Source of the DNA: Himantopus leucocephalus
Taxonomy: Eukaryota; Chordata; Aves; Charadriiformes; Recurvirostridae
DNA length: 64,000 bases
Direction of reading: 5' to 3'
Assembly (NCBI GenBank): GCA_003993805.1
Contig: RSEF01000019.1
Span: 11,041,184 to 11,105,183, forward strand
The notes beneath the pieces are model-generated. The model saw only the letters and a program-made list of their open reading frames with translations, ran no database searches and was not told the DNA's origin. Shown piece by piece: positions 1-14,665 of this stretch (within the stretch, counting starts at the first letter, position 1; each line of letters begins with the position of its first letter). A program made the translations under genes and the position numbers.

Positions 1-3000
1 TACATCGTGCCTTAAAGGGTTTACAAGCACCAGGGGCCACCCAGGCTCTGCAGACAGCAGGCTCGGGGCTGCAGAACAGGCTGCTCCCTCGCCCTGTCGA
101 TTTAAATCCAGGTCACGCCTGTCCCTGCGATTCAAGCTCAGCTCGAGCAAAGACTCCTCTTCCAGCCCTCCCTCGCCGCTCCTCTCCCTTGTGCATAAGG
201 GAACCCCGTTAAATGAAAGGGGATGCAGTGCGGGAACGGCACGCAGCCCAATAGTGGGAAGGCGTCGAGGGCAGATGGTGCACACCGAGGTCTGACCTTG
301 CGACACAGAGGAGACCGAGCGAGGCTTGGGATAAATTAATGTCTATTGTGCTGCTGTTTCTCTCTGAAAGCAAATCAAAATCTAATTACAAAATACAATG
401 GTGAGAGACATGTCTGCTCTGAGAACATTAATGAGCTGAGGAGGAAGGATTTCGAATTGCAATAAACAAGATTGATGTGAACGGCTGAGACTGACAGTGC
501 AGGGCACCTGTGCTGCTGGCACACATGGACCGGTGGGCGGCCACGCTGCTGTGTTATCGTTCCCCTCTGCCCCGACGCTGCCTACGGTGGGAGAAAGCCC
601 AGTTAAAACCAACCTTAGGACCAGTTTCCCCCAGCACTCGGCCCGGCAGCGCCCGCTGCGGATGCTCTCCATGCCAGCCACGTTCCAGCAATATGACTTG
701 ATGTGAGCAGAAAAATAAACAAATCAAATCAGAAGTCCTGCTTGTCACCTCCACCCTCTCCTTGCTGCGGCTCTGCAGCAGGAGCCTGGCACAGCACAGT
801 CCGGCTGCTGGCTGCCCGCATCGCCCCACAGCCGGCAGCGGGGCAGGGGAGACCCTGACAGGAGCCAGCTTGCAACCCCGAGCTTTTGTTCTTCCCGGCC
901 ACAAAACACAACAGCGAAAGCTTTGGAGCCGAAGCGGAAGGAAATCCTCTCTGCGGGGTATTCTGGCAAGGCGGCTGCCAGCGGAGGGCTGCTCTTTGTT
1001 TCCCCGAGGAGCTCCAAAGCCAAAGCCCTGGGGAGAGGGACCCGGGCCAGCCCAACCTCACGTCCTGGCCCCTTCGCTTCTTCCCATTTTCTTCCTCTTA
1101 CCACCCTGGTCACCCAGCACCGGCACGTTGCTCTTCACAATTTCCTGGGCTAAGCCGTCCAACCGACTGCGAGCTGAGCATTTTATGTGAGGGCAAAGCA
1201 GCATATGGCTGGCATGCATACCCGGCTCGGAGCACAAGCTGCCTCCTCTCCTCCTGACGCACATGCAGGCTGACAGGCTGGATCCTCCGCAGCCCACATC
1301 TGATAGGAAAACATTTAATTTGAGCAGAACTGAAGAGCGGTTTAACATGATCTATGGAGAGCAAAGCCCCAGGGCCCACAGCCGACACGGGAGGTGGCCT
1401 GGTTATTTTATATGTGCAAGTTTCAAAGAGGCACTGGGCTGGCAGCTTGATTTGATCCCAGGATCAGGGCGAAGTAGCGTTTGTCTAAACATACAGATAA
1501 CAACGCAGGCAGTAAATCATTCAGGGAGGATGCTACAGACAGGTTGGTCTATCAACGTATGAGGAATATCTTTTTATCAATCTCCTTTTTCCAGGTGTTC
1601 ATCAAATTGTATTCCACAGCCTGCAGACAATGCAGAATTTAAGGATACAGCGTCGTACTCAGGACTAGGAAATACACCTCCCAAGAAATGCCTTTTTTCT
1701 CCATGTGCCTGCCTTGCTTTACCTCTTAAAAGGAGGCTTGCGTGTGAGCATCTCAAGATAATTTCATAAACAATTTTTCTCCCGGCAGTTCTGCTTTGAG
1801 CCAAGCACTCTCCCCCTTTACCCCCAGGAGAACGAGGGCACAGGGCTTGCACAAAGATGGGTGCAAGAACTCAGGGGGTCTGCCAGCACCTTCAACACAG
1901 CCTCTGTTACCTGTTTTTCACTGGCATTTTTTCATGCTTTCCTGGTAGGTAAGACAGCAACACAAACACATAAAAAGCAGTGAGGACAGAGGGAGTTAAA
2001 GTGTTTGTGGGAAAAATTTAAGACATATGTAGAAGTGTATCATACATGGCCCCTATAAATTACGCCCCCAAATGACTAGCACTGAGTAAGAAACAGCTAT
2101 GTAAACACAAAGGTAATAAGAAAAAATAATAATTTCTCTCTCTCTGTGGGGAAGGGATATTTTCCCATCTGTTTATAGGAAAGGAGAGGGGTGGGGTGGC
2201 AGTCTGGGACGTTGAATAGAAGTTCAGGGTCTCTCTTGGTCCCCAGTCTCATCTGTCACTGGAAGCGGGACGGCTGCCAGAACCACCGCGCAATACAGCC
2301 TGGGTTTCCTACCCACCGCCTTTGCTTTTGCCGCTACTGTTCCCTCGAAGGCAGCCAGCATCGAGCACTAATAGTAATCTCGAGGTCAAACGCCTTGCAA
2401 TCCCCCATCATTAAGAAACAAACACTTCTGAAAAGTCCTGAGTTTAGACAGAATTCCCACCAAACACAAAAGCCTTTTAAATCTGCAAGGAAATCAGGAT
2501 ATTTTTTCTGTTGTTTAATGCACACAGTGAGGTTTTAGTGTGATTTCTGTTTTGTTTTCAGCAGTTAATTCGAAAGGGACCTTTACACAATCAGACCCAA
2601 AAAATGATGGAAAACACAACAGTATTTGTTAGCACTGTAACGTACCCGGGGGAGCAAGGGCTTCAGGATGCCGTAGCCCTGGGAGCCTCGTGAGCAGTGA
2701 CCTGCCTGGGACACGCCAGCACCAGGACATCCCCCAGACCAGCAACTTGGGAGACCCTTCTAAAACTACCATGACACCCGCAAACACCTTCTTGTACCCA
2801 CTGCTGCCGATACACCCACTGGATGGGTAACCTGCTAATTACACAGCGTCTTTTGAAATGCAATAGCTCATCCATAGCATCACTGCTGACACTTCATTAC
2901 AAAAACCTCCCCTCAACACAGCACTTCCATCACTGGAAACACTCAGACCATTTAAAAGCAACAACTTTCCTGCAGTTGATCTCAGGAGAGGGTGCAGTGG

Positions 3001-3900
3001 TTGGTCTGGCGCTCCCTACAGCCACATCCATCTCGGCGTCTCAGAGCCGACGGCGTTGAATCGCAGTCTGGCAGCGCTCCTGGTTTACAACCCAAGGAGA
3101 ATTTTCATGCAAAGGTTACACAGCTGCAGAGCTAGAAAGGCAATAACCACAGCCCCGGCTCCTGCTCACAGCCTACGCTGCTGGGGCAGCTCTGGGCTTT
3201 GCATGTAAGACAGGCAACGGGCTCTGCTCGCAGCTCGGAGGGTCGGCACAGCTCGAGGGATTCACTCCGTAACTGCACTCAGGTCAAAATATGCCAGGAG
3301 CTAACCAGGCCCAGGTGCTCCCAAGCTCCGGCTGTGAAAAGCAATCCCCGCCAGCAACAGCTCGGAGTTATCCTGCTCCTGCCCAGCTCTTGGGGTGGAA
3401 GAGGGTCCCACAGCCCACGCCGACCCAGCGCAGCCAGGGTCAATTCTCCTCTGGAGCCATAAAAAAGTCCACACTGCGCAAACATCCTACCACCCAAAAC
3501 TGCTCTGGGCTAAACCACCGATGATGATGTGCTCTGAGGGCCTCCGTGTCCTTTTAACACACACTTCACAAGCACAGCTGAGCCCCAGAGCCGGCGCCGG
3601 GTGCCCTGCGGGGAAGACCATCAGACCGACTCGTGATGCAGGCAGGACGGATGTAACGGGTCAGGCTGCCTGGAAAACACTCTCCTGCTGAGCACTTCTC
3701 TTCCTCCCACTCCCCAGACTGACGCTCAGCCCCTGCGCAGAAAGGCTGCAGGCTGGGAACATAAACCTGCCCAACACGGAGCCACTGACGTCTAGATAGG
3801 AAAATGCCACTGCAAGTCCCACATTTGCACCTGTAAACATTAAAAACCGGAGCAGAAAAAAGTTGGCCACAGCTCAGGTGCACTGACACCACAACAGCAG

Positions 3901-3972
3901 GAGAAGGCAGCAGGCGGGAGGTTGGAGAAGGCAGCAGGCGGGAGGTTGGAGAAGGCAGCAGGCGGGAGGTTG
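3901..3972. repeat. 24-bp unit repeated three times
   Basis: Three perfect head-to-tail copies of GAGAAGGCAGCAGGCGGGAG followed by GTTG, then a partial fourth copy (GAGAAG). A small recent tandem expansion inside NXN intron 1; likely polymorphic. Confidence 0.95.
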
Positions 3973-6900
3973 GAGAAGCTGTTTTCCCACCCAACTGCTC
4001 CTTTGCAGAGGGGCTTTCCCATCAAGCCGTGCTCCAGCAAAGCTGGTGGCATCACCTGGTGAGAAGGAGGCAGAGGGACAGGGAAGGCGGGAGGGCAGGG
4101 GGACTGAGCACAGATGTGGTTTGGGGCGGGCACACGGAGGCAGAGGAGGGAGGGGAGCGATAAACACTGCTGGGTGAGCCCGGAGGGGACCAGACAGATG
4201 GGGCCGAGGGGATGTGGGGTTTAAATCACACACACATGGTGGGCCAGGTGCAGGACAAGCGAAGGAACCTGATCCGTCCTGCGAAACCCAGCACCAAGAC
4301 GCAAGAGGCCCCCAGCTCCAGAGCTATGGACCAGGGAGGAACGAGACAGCAGGCTGCGGCTCCCTCTTCTTTATTTTAAAGCTTGAGCAGCGTGTCTTGC
4401 AACTGCTGCAGCAATTAAAAAGATGAACAGGGAAGGTGATAAATCACTAGCAAGGTCAAAAGCTCCAGCTACATCCTGACTTGACTGACGGAAGTCACAA
4501 AATATATAGTTTTACAGAGGGGCGAGAGCCCATGAGTCAGCACATGGATGACATACAGCACCGGGAAGACAGAACCAACCCCTGGTGCGAGCGAGCCTCA
4601 GGCACAGCCTCCCTCCCTCTGCTCCGAGCATGGCACGAAGGCAGCCGCAGCAAAATGAGAGGCTGCTGCCAGGAACCGATGACAACGCGAATCCCACGGG
4701 GCCGTTCAAAATGTCAGATAAGATGCGGCACATTAATTCCTCCGCTGACAGCCAGCCCCAGCTGGAGGGGGAGGCTCGGAGATCGCAGGCTTCAGCGAGG
4801 CGAGGATGCCCAGTGCCCACTCCACTGCCTAGGCTTTCAGTCAACGGCGAACTAGGAGGTGACGCAGAGGGCTGGAAGGTGGGAATACTACCTCGTCTTT
4901 GTGGTGGGAATAAGGGAGGTTCTGTTCAAAAGGAAGAGCCCATCGTGTGTTTTTTTATAAAACACCAAAGACTGCGGTACTCTGGCAGCAACCTTCCTCA
5001 GATGCGGCTGTTATTTCAGTTGTGACTATATTCAGAGTTTGTAAAATGCTCAGGGATGATAAAAATCACTCCAGAAACAGTTATTAAAACTGTTTCCAGG
5101 AAATCGATCCATGAAGGCGGAGAAAGTCTGGCGTTTTTACAAGAGCTTCAACTAGAGAAGGACCAAAGTTAAGGAGGAAGTTTTGCTTCCTTGTCTTTTT
5201 GGCAATAAAAAGGAGCTGCACCAGGGGTTTATTTGATTCTGCAATACACCAAACAACCATCAGTTGCTTCCTCAGAGGGGAGCCTGATCTGAGATGGGCA
5301 GAAAATAACCCTCAGGAGTCACCTGGAGTTGAAGGCTTGCTGTGTTAGTCAAGCTCCAGATTTGTTTGTTTATGTTCTTGTTTTATCCTGTTGCTTTCCG
5401 TGATTACTGACCTTCCAGAAGAAGATCCCATGCTAACAAAATGTATGCTGCAGGAACAGAGATTTTATCCAGGAAAAGAGCAAAAAGAGCCGTGGGAGCA
5501 CAGTCTGCCTTCCCGTCCCCACTCCAGCCTCAATGCTAGGAAGCGACGTGTTTGGAGTTGGATGAGCCACGGGAAACGCAAACAAATCATCCGCTTGCAT
5601 CCAAATGGCATTTTCCAAGGATCTGCCACGAAGTTTCAGGCTCAGTCACCCTTTCCCCACCCCTGGGTCAGGACCGATTAAATGCAGCCACCAAGTCAAA
5701 CTCCAACATACTCATCTTGTTTGGCAGCTCTACGGTTCGGCTGCGAGCTCCAAGCTTTTTTCCCCTTCTCCCTCCTTCTTGTTCAATTATCTTGCTTCAT
5801 CTTTATTCCGTTTCCAGGAACACTTAGCAACAGGCTCTTGCATTCAGCCACCGGCAGGCAAGGATCTGAGGAGAAGACTGCAGTTATGATGACCTTTTAC
5901 TACACTCATGCAAATTTTAAAGAAAGTATGTGAACAATTTGCCTTTTAAGTATCCTCCAGTTACATTCTCCAAGAGTTAATTCTCCTTCTCTCCTTAGAG
6001 ACATCAGAAACACCAGATTTTATGATTTTACACTAATGAGAACAAAACCTGTAGCTTAATTCCAGTATGCTTTGTGGAATTTTGTTCTGTATCTCATGCA
6101 GCACAGAGACCCCGAACAGGGAAAAATTAACCTGCGACATCTACCCTGGCCAAGACTGCAGGTCTGCTCAGACACCGCATGTTCATGCCACCGAAAGCCA
6201 AGTGTGGGCTTTGGGGTCTGTCCCAGCAGCCAGACAAACTCTTCCAGAGATGGACAAGGTGTTGTCACTTCTCTTGGTGAGCAGCTTTTACAGACCATCA
6301 TCAGAAACTCTCATTCCAGAACAATACCCAGAAGGGTATGCCAGGAGCCAAACATAGCCATAGCATCCCAACGAAAACGCAGGAGTTCTGATCTTGGAAT
6401 AATTAAAGCTCATCAGCCAAGGCAGCAGGTAAGAGACCTGGTGCAGTGGTTCAGGACTCTCACTCCCATGGAAGTCGCTGTGGCGACACAGGGAGAGCTC
6501 CTGCCAAATCCAAGGACTTCAGCAAGCAACATTGGTCTCTCCCAAGGCCTCTTCAACCTCCAAAACAACACACCGACCACCATGAGGCTCTCGGAGGTGG
6601 GCAGCACTGACACCCCTATAGGTGGTAAAGAGGTAAATAACCAGCCTGGTTTTGGCAAACCACAGCGGCAAACTCACACCAGACATTTTCACAGCCGCCG
6701 TGATGGGTGCCAGCAGCAGACAAGCCGACCAGGCAGTGGCCTTGCATTTTCATCAAGTTTTAATCAAATCTCCAAGGTTTTCCAGCACTTTCCCTGTCGC
6801 TCAGTGATTTTCCCACATCCACAAACAAGTCTAGAGACGCCCAGAAAGCACACACCAGGACCGCTTGCAGGGCACGGGGGCATTACCGCATTTAAGTCCT

Positions 6901-9900
6901 TTCTCCTTGAAATGAATGCTTTGTGTTTGGAATAAAAAAATCCTGTATTTCTTGCAGTGACCAGAAGCTGGAGGGAGGGAATGGGTGAATACCAAGGTAC
7001 CACGGCAGGCAGCTTATTTCCTTCTGCTTTCCGAGCAGTGTTCATAAATAGGGAAATAATTTGCAGTGCCCTGCTCTGGGGGCGAAAAAAAAAGCTCACA
7101 GATCCTTGATACTTCAAATGATCTTAAAAAGTATAATCTACTTTTTTCTTCCCCCCTGCTTTAAAAAATGAAAAGTCTGAATAAGCACGTCATTGATCCG
7201 ATTGCTGGGAACAGCATCTGGAACATCAGTCTCTGCCTGAGACTGCAGAAGCTGCAGGAGAGCTCAAAGCAGCCAAGGCTGCCCTTGAACCAGATGCCGC
7301 TCGCTCTTACAGAAACGCCTGTGGATCTGTGTGAAAATGATTAAGCAAAATTGCTCCCTCTTTTTTCAACGCTCAAATCTGTTTTCTCTTAGAGGGCTGA
7401 TGCTCATTACATACCCTGCAGCACATCAAAGGGCAGGAAGGCAGCCGCCCTGCCGCACACCAGAGGGCCGGTGCCCAGTGTCCTGCTCAACGTGCCGGCA
7501 CCCACCAGCTCCTCCCCACGCCGAAGCCTGTGGCTCGGGGTAAAGAGCAGAGAGAGTAAAAAGGCCTCTTCATGTTTCAGTCCCCTCTTAGCAACGCTAC
7601 GAAGGACACCAGCCAGGGCTATTCCAGCAGCAGCAGCAAACAGCAGTGATGTGTTTTTGTTGGAATTTGTCTTGCTGCTTCAAAACTTAAGTCCAGCTAC
7701 CGCAGCACCCCAGGGAGCCCCGTGTGCTGGGTGTAAAGCTGAGCATTTCTCTGATGCTCCTTCCCCATCAGTGCCTGAGCACGCAAAGCAAAACACAAGG
7801 GACCGTCAATCCACGCCTGCACCCAGATCCAGCCAGCGTCTTCTTCAGACGCTCATTAACAAAATTACAACATTAAGAGAGCATTGCGTATGGACACGGG
7901 TGCCAGGAGCCTCTCAACCATCCACAAGAGCCTGACGAGAGGCAGGAGAGGCAGGACTTGCCAAGATAGGGCTGGTCCAGGGCAGGGACAGGAGCTGCTG
8001 CGGGGCAGAGCAGACCCAACCCCGCTCCCACTCTGCTCCAGCATAGCAGCTTCACATCTGCCATGTAAAGTGAGTCTTAATTACGCCGTGCTTAGGTGCC
8101 AAAACAGCAACACCTTCTGCCCTACCTCAAACAGGGCTTTTTTTCTCATCAACAGGGCAAAATATTGGGGCTCCAACACAACCATTTCCCCTGCCCAAGG
8201 GTCTCACATTTTCAACCCCACAGCCGCTTTTGGTGATGAACTGACTCTGCTTTTACAAACAGAATTCACTAAGTACCTAAAGCGCAATGATGGATGATGC
8301 TGCGGTACACCCTCCACCATGAGCGCAGTGCCTTTGCTCTCACAAACGCCAGCCTGAAAATCCCACTTCCCAGCAGTACGCCCCTCCTGTGCCCTCCCAA
8401 AATGGGATGAATATTGTCCAAAGTTTCCGGGCAACTTCTCCCTACAGATTTGAATCTGGGACGCAGATGAGATATATTCCTGTTCCGTGAAAACTTGCAC
8501 AAAGAATGGCAAATGAAGACCCTGAAATCCCAGAGGCTGAACCCAAACACCGAACTGCCTCTTACCCAAAAAGCCTCCTTCGTCCTTTAAACTCTTAAAC
8601 TCTATGGGACGATGCTCGGATCTAAAACTCTTGGGTTTTCCGATCTGTGCCAGCTACGGCAAACATCCAGCAGCTTGGGCAGGCTTAGCCAAGTTTGGTG
8701 ACCTAAAGGGCACCAAACCCTGTGCATTTAATGCCACACCTGATGCAAACAGCTGCCCTCAGAGGTGAAAGGCAAGTGACTCATGAGAGGCCTCGTACCC
8801 AGAGCCCTTCTCATTTATTCCAGTTCAAAGAGCTCAGAAAATTCAAGGCAATCACTCACAGCTCCCATATTTAAGGAGGAGTGTGGGGAAGCAGGAAGCA
8901 TGAAGCGAACTTCATCCAAGATGCAAGAGAGGGGGTACACAGCCGGGCTCTTACTTAACAGCTTCTTCCGGGCAGCCCACTGCCTCATCCATCTTAATCT
9001 TTGACCACCAAGAGACAAAAACAATTTATCCTCATTCCCTGCTCTTACTGAGAAGTTACAAGAAATAAAAAGTAAAACTAAACCAAAGATCAATGTTATA
9101 CCCCTTCTCAGACAATCTCTGGCTGACCTGGACTTTCTCAGCATCTCTTTTATCTAGCGGAGTGTTTTGGCTAAAGCTTTGCAGAGGAAAGCCATGTGAG
9201 CAAGCTAGTTAAAAACCTGGTACTTTCATGTTTATACAGCCAGCTAAGCAGCGCACTACAAAGCCTTTTATTCCAAGTCTCTGCTGACAAGCTAGCATTG
9301 ATGAATTACAGAAATCACCCAGGAATTATGAGGCACAGGGGAAAAAAAACAACAATTCCCCAGGTGGGAAATACGGGCTCAGAAACCTAGGACTCAAGAA
9401 GAAGTCTGTACAGAAAACATCCCAATATTAGGGGGCAATTTGTACTAAATGGGGAGAGTGAAAACAGCTGAAGATGCAGACAGACTCCCTCCCCATGGTT
9501 TCCAAGAATTTACCGGGTCCAGAGGTGAAGACAGACACCTCAAAGGTATCTCTTCTTCCAAATGCCCCTATTTCCAGAAAAAGCAATCTGAAACAGGCCC
9601 CTGTGTGTTGGTGAGCAGCGCAAGTGGCTACAAGCATGAGAAGAGATGTGCTTCCTAGTTGCAGAGATGCAATGCAAACACCGAACAACGAATTAATGGC
9701 AATGGGGAGCACCAAAGAACAGCCCGAGTTCCCAGGTCGTGGCAGGCTTCACGCTCTGACCGTGTACTGCATCATGTTGGTTTACATACTGTGCGCGCAA
9801 GAGCCAGGAAAAATCCATCTTCTTTGTCATAACAAACCCTAAGGTAAACAGGAAGGCAAGGCAACGCATATTATCCAATTAAATAGGCACATAAAGGGAA

Positions 9901-10950
9901 AAGAAAGTGCTGGCCATCCGCTTAATCCTGATTTTCACTGTTTCTCAGCAAGCGCAGACAAAAATGGGATGCGTTAAGCCCTGCACGAAGAGGATGGGGG
10001 CAGCAAGGTGTGCTCCCCCTGCCCAAAAACAAACCTGCTGCTCCTGAATAAAACACGAGAGTTTTCTAAGAGAAACCGGCATTTCACAGTCTTTGTGTTG
10101 CTCTCCCCCACCACGGAGAGGGCAATGAGCACACCCTGGCCCCCTTGCAGACGCACACCCCAGGGGCTGCTTGGGGCTGGGCAGCTGGAATAAATACCCA
10201 AACCCAGGAAATTCCCAAGCCCAGAGAAATCAAACTGGAGCCAGCTGGTCTGTAAAGTTGCACCCCTACACAAAAACTTTTGCTTGTCTTCAACTTATGA
10301 AGTTCACGGCACTCACTCCGCATGTTATAAACTACACGTGCAGTTTTGCAAGGCGGTGGGCAAATGAAGGGGTGTCTGAGGGTCCAGGTGCCCGGTCCTC
10401 GGCGGTACTGCTCGCCAGGATGCAGCCGAGGGAAGAGATCCACCTGCACAGACCCTTCTGCAGGGCCTCAATATACAGCAGCGTAAAACTCAAGCACAGC
10501 TGGACTCCATCTTCTGTGTTTTCTCCAGGAGGGTTGAGGACCTCCTCTCTCCACTGGGCAGAGCAGGAGACAAAAAGGTTAAACTCTGTGCACAAATATG
10601 CAGCACTCTGACAATTTCAAAAAAAGGAGAAAAGCCTCTCTCAGTAAGTTCTTGCTGCTCAGTTCGCTGAAGGGTGTCAGGATGGTGTGAGCCAGCAGCT
10701 CCGCTGAACGCTGCCAGCCCCGGTCTGGCAGGCTGGCATCCAGCCCGCTCCTCCGCTCCTGTGCCAACAGGGACACCCAGATACACAGGACCCGAGTGCA
10801 CAGGCAGTTACGGAGCAGGAGGGAAAGACTTAGCAACCTCTACAGAAAGAAGATTCTGCAGATAGTACAAAATAATTACTACATTCCAAGTCTGCACTTG
10901 CTTACAAAAGGAGAGATTTAAAGCTCGAAACCCAGCCCATTTGTAGAAAA

Positions 10951-10971
10951 AATAAATAAATAAATAAATAA
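10951..10971. repeat. (AAAT)n microsatellite
   Basis: About five AAAT units in NXN intron 1. Confidence 0.85.
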
Positions 10972-11640
10972 GCACATGTCCCAGATTCTGTTCTGAATCC
11001 CAAGGAATCAGCAGGTGGCACATCGTTAAAGCCAGAACAACGCTAGTTCAGATCTGCAAGCTGAAATATCTCACCGCATCCCCCCTTCCCCCTCTGCAGA
11101 TCTACAGGAGGGCCACAGGGAAGATTTAGCATGTGCAGCATTGGGTTGTTGTGGTTACCTTTTAGTCGATTCAAAAGAATATTACAATGCATTCCCCAAG
11201 GGAGTCCATAAATAGAAAAGGATTCTGCTTTAATCCCCTATCTATTCCTATCTGGATAATATGGCATTTGGACAAGCACTGCCAAAACGCAGATTTATGG
11301 CAAAGCTGAGAGTTTGCATGGCCAACACGCGCTCTCCAAACTCCGGATTCCAAGGAATAAATAAAAGCCTCTTCTAGGATATAGATGGCTCTTCAGTTTC
11401 GGAAGCTTCATGCAGATACAAACCTGTTTTCAAGATTTCTTCTCCTATCTCAGGCGAAAGGCATGTTTGTACTGACCTTCCTCAACACTAAAATCAACTG
11501 CTTTCAGTGGGTGTTCCTGCTGGCACCACCACTGCGTGGTCTTCTGCTCGCTTTTCATTTCTTTACTAATACTTCATATTTTCTACCAGATATTACCTGT
11601 CAGATCAGCTTCAAACTTCTTTGCTGACAGTCCCCAACAT

Positions 11641-11705
11641 CAAAGGGAAAAGAACTATAAAAACTGCTGACCAAAGGGAAAAGGACTATAAAAAGTACAG
11701 CTGAC
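11641..11705. repeat. 31-bp tandem duplication, diverged
   Basis: Two copies of CAAAGGGAAAAGRACTATAA followed by AAA..CTGAC, period 31, with a few substitutions and a small insertion in the second. Confidence 0.85.
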
Positions 11706-14579
11706 GAGCGTTACGTTCGTCACTGCCGCACTGGAGACACCGGGGAGTTGCGTGTTCTTAAAAGCTCTTCAGAGAACACTGTACTAAAAAAAAAATAAAC
11801 CCAAACAACAGCAACTTTGCAGACAACTTAGTGCTGCCGAAACTAGTTTTCGTAATGGAAATGCTGGGAAGCACCTGAACAACAGAGTCACTGTAACACA
11901 CACGTGCGGCTGTGAGGAGCTGACCACAGCCTGCCGCCCGCCCCAGCAAAGCTCTTTTCTCCTGGGAAAACAGCCCTCCTGGATCCCAGCCGCTCCTGGA
12001 CAAGCCAGAGCAGTTTGGAGAGGCTGTGCTTGGTGTTTCGTCGAAGGGAGGGCTGCCAGCGTCCGTGGGGCACGCCTCGGCAGCAGAGCGGAGCACGGAG
12101 ATGCTCACCTTCCTGCCAGAAATCTGCACCAGCAGGTTGGCGAGGGAGAGCGGCAGCAGAGGAAGCGCTATGAGGTTGTATTACAAAAGACATCCTCAAA
12201 AGGAAATAAAGAGAAGGTCGGGATTAAAAAGGACGGTGCTACATCCTGAAAAGTTACCTTCTGCTTCGGAAGCCACATCTTAAAACCAGGTACAAAAGTG
12301 AAAAGGGAACCAGTGGAGGCAGAAAATTCAGCGCAAGCGCGTGCTAAGTGGAAGCAAATACATTTTGCCCAGCTGAAATGTCAACCCTGTAAAGACACAT
12401 CCATTCCCAGAGGCACTAGGCAGGATTGTTTCATATTCCCCAGGTGTAATTTAAATTACTCACTGATGGGGCTGCCACACACCTCCCTTGGGAGCCTGCA
12501 CCACAGCCCCACGCAAAGGCATGGATCCTGCCTGCTGCAGTGGATCAGAACACCCAGGCACAGCAGCAGGGTCGGGGAGGTGCACGCTAGATTACAAAAA
12601 GAAATACAAAGTCATTTTGACAAAGGGGAAATACTGCATCCTTGCTGAATCGCTGTTGTTGGCTCCACACCTTTTGGATACTCGCTACTTGCGGGCAAAA
12701 CATAAAGCCAAGGATATTTGTTTAAAACCCACAGGCGGACACTGTGATTCTATTAAAAAAATACAACTGGCATTAATTCTGAAAACTTCCCACCACTGGG
12801 ACTGGGATTCAAAACCAGCACTGGGCAGTAAGGCCAAAACACACTCAGAGCAGACGCCTGCAAGAGATTCCAAGGGAAATTAGTTATGTGGGTTTTATAA
12901 CAAAAATAAAATAAAATCCAACGTTTATAAAGAAAAAGAGCAGCTTCCCTAGGAGACAGCGCTGCGAACACCCTTTGCAGAGAATTCAAGACCTGTCCGG
13001 ATCCGAGGCTTTCTTGGTTCCCCGTGCCGGTCGGTGTGTGCAGTGAGGTGAAAGGCAAACACGACCCCAGGCAGGCGGCAGCAGCCTCCTCCCATCCTCA
13101 GGGCCGGCAGGGAAGGGGCTGCCTTGCCCCCATTCACAAGCCACAGCCATGCCAGCTCCCAGGCTGGGCACCGGCTCTCCTGTGGCAGTGGAAAGGAAAC
13201 GCTCCATCCATCCTCTGCCACACCACCAGCTTCAGAGAGCTGTGGCCTGAGCGGGAGAGCCCGGGGGCTTTCACTGCCTTGCTTCTCCCCTCACCGCTCT
13301 CTCCAGACAAGGACATGGTGGGCTAAAGCTGGATGACCAACTGGATTTACAGAAAGCCCCAGCTTCCCTTCTTCCTGTGTGCTAAAGTCAGCCTTATACC
13401 ATAAACTTTTTTTTTCCCTTAGTAATTTTTTTGTAGCTGACTCACACGGAGCTTCTGCCAGGAATTTTTATAATTAGTGAATTAGAAAAGAGGTTTTGCC
13501 TGTGCATGCCTGACAACATCTGCTGACTTAAGCGAGCTGTGTTCAAAACCTTGCAGAGCCCTGGAAGAGCGTGGCTGAGCGCAGCCTTTCCTCCCAACGG
13601 CACGGATGATGGGGCTCTTCTTGCCAGGCTGGAACAAAACATGCTGCTCCTCCTGCAGAGAGCTTTGCAGCTCCTAATCCACGTTTTGAGGGGAAGGAGA
13701 TAAGCTGGAACAAAGTCCAAAGGGTACTGGAGAAGGGAGAGGGACACTAGCTGCCTCTCAGCTTAGCAAACCTCTTGCAGGAGCATCCCTGTGACAGCAT
13801 CCGCAGCTATGCGCCTCTCCATCAAGCTGCATAGTTGCAAAGCCATCGTGCGTCACATCTTCCTTAGAGACAGACGACGGTATAGAGTTCCATAAAACCA
13901 CAGAAAAAATAACTTCCTCAACCTCTTTCTTCAATGGACACAGGAGCCGTTTTGCAAGTGAGGCTCCGACGCACAACAGCGGTCCAACCTAAAGATCAAA
14001 TGCAACCCATGTTCAGATAAGCCAAAAGCAGACATCTGGCGTTAGCAGTCTAAACTACACACAGGGTCCTTCCTGGATGATCCAAAAACCTCCCAGTTTC
14101 TGCTACAAGTCAGAAAAGCAAATGAATGACCACCTTCAGGATTGAGCCGTTTGACGTCCTCCCTGCGAGATTTGCTACAGAGCGATGCCTGTACCCTCTG
14201 CACACAAATCCTTACTCGCCCGGTCCTGTAATTCATACCATATTACATCTGAAGGGCTGCATTAAGAAAATATTACCGTTGCCAAGCCCTGAGAAGCTAG
14301 GATGTGCTGGAAGTAAGTTTTCTCTGTAGCTTTAATCTGGTCCACTTGCGTAGGGTCTTTACAGCATGGCCACATACCACGTGTGCACACAGTCCTGACG
14401 CAGTTAGTACCGAGAATAGAAGATGCTCAACAAGTGAGGAATTACTGAGTTTTGGGTTTTGACTGCTTGTTCATGCGCGGCATTCAGCCCTCTTCACTTC
14501 ACACTTTTCATGCGCTGCTCCAAGGCAAAAATGAAGGCGTCTTGCCACTGCAGACTGGAATACTTCTCAAACGTTCACA

Positions 14580-14665
14580 GATTTTTTTTCATAAAATCCT
14601 AGAGAACTACATTCACAACACCTCTGGTTTATAGCCGAAGAAATGAGGCACAGAGAAGCTCTGGG
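14580..14665 (+). repeat. Probable ancient SINE/LINE relic (MIR-like)
   Basis: ACATTCACAACACCTCTGG followed by GAAATGAGGCACAGAGAAGC resembles the CTCACAACACCCCTGTGAGG..GAAACTGAGGCACAGAGAAG segment of old amniote repeats. Diverged and short. Confidence 0.45.
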
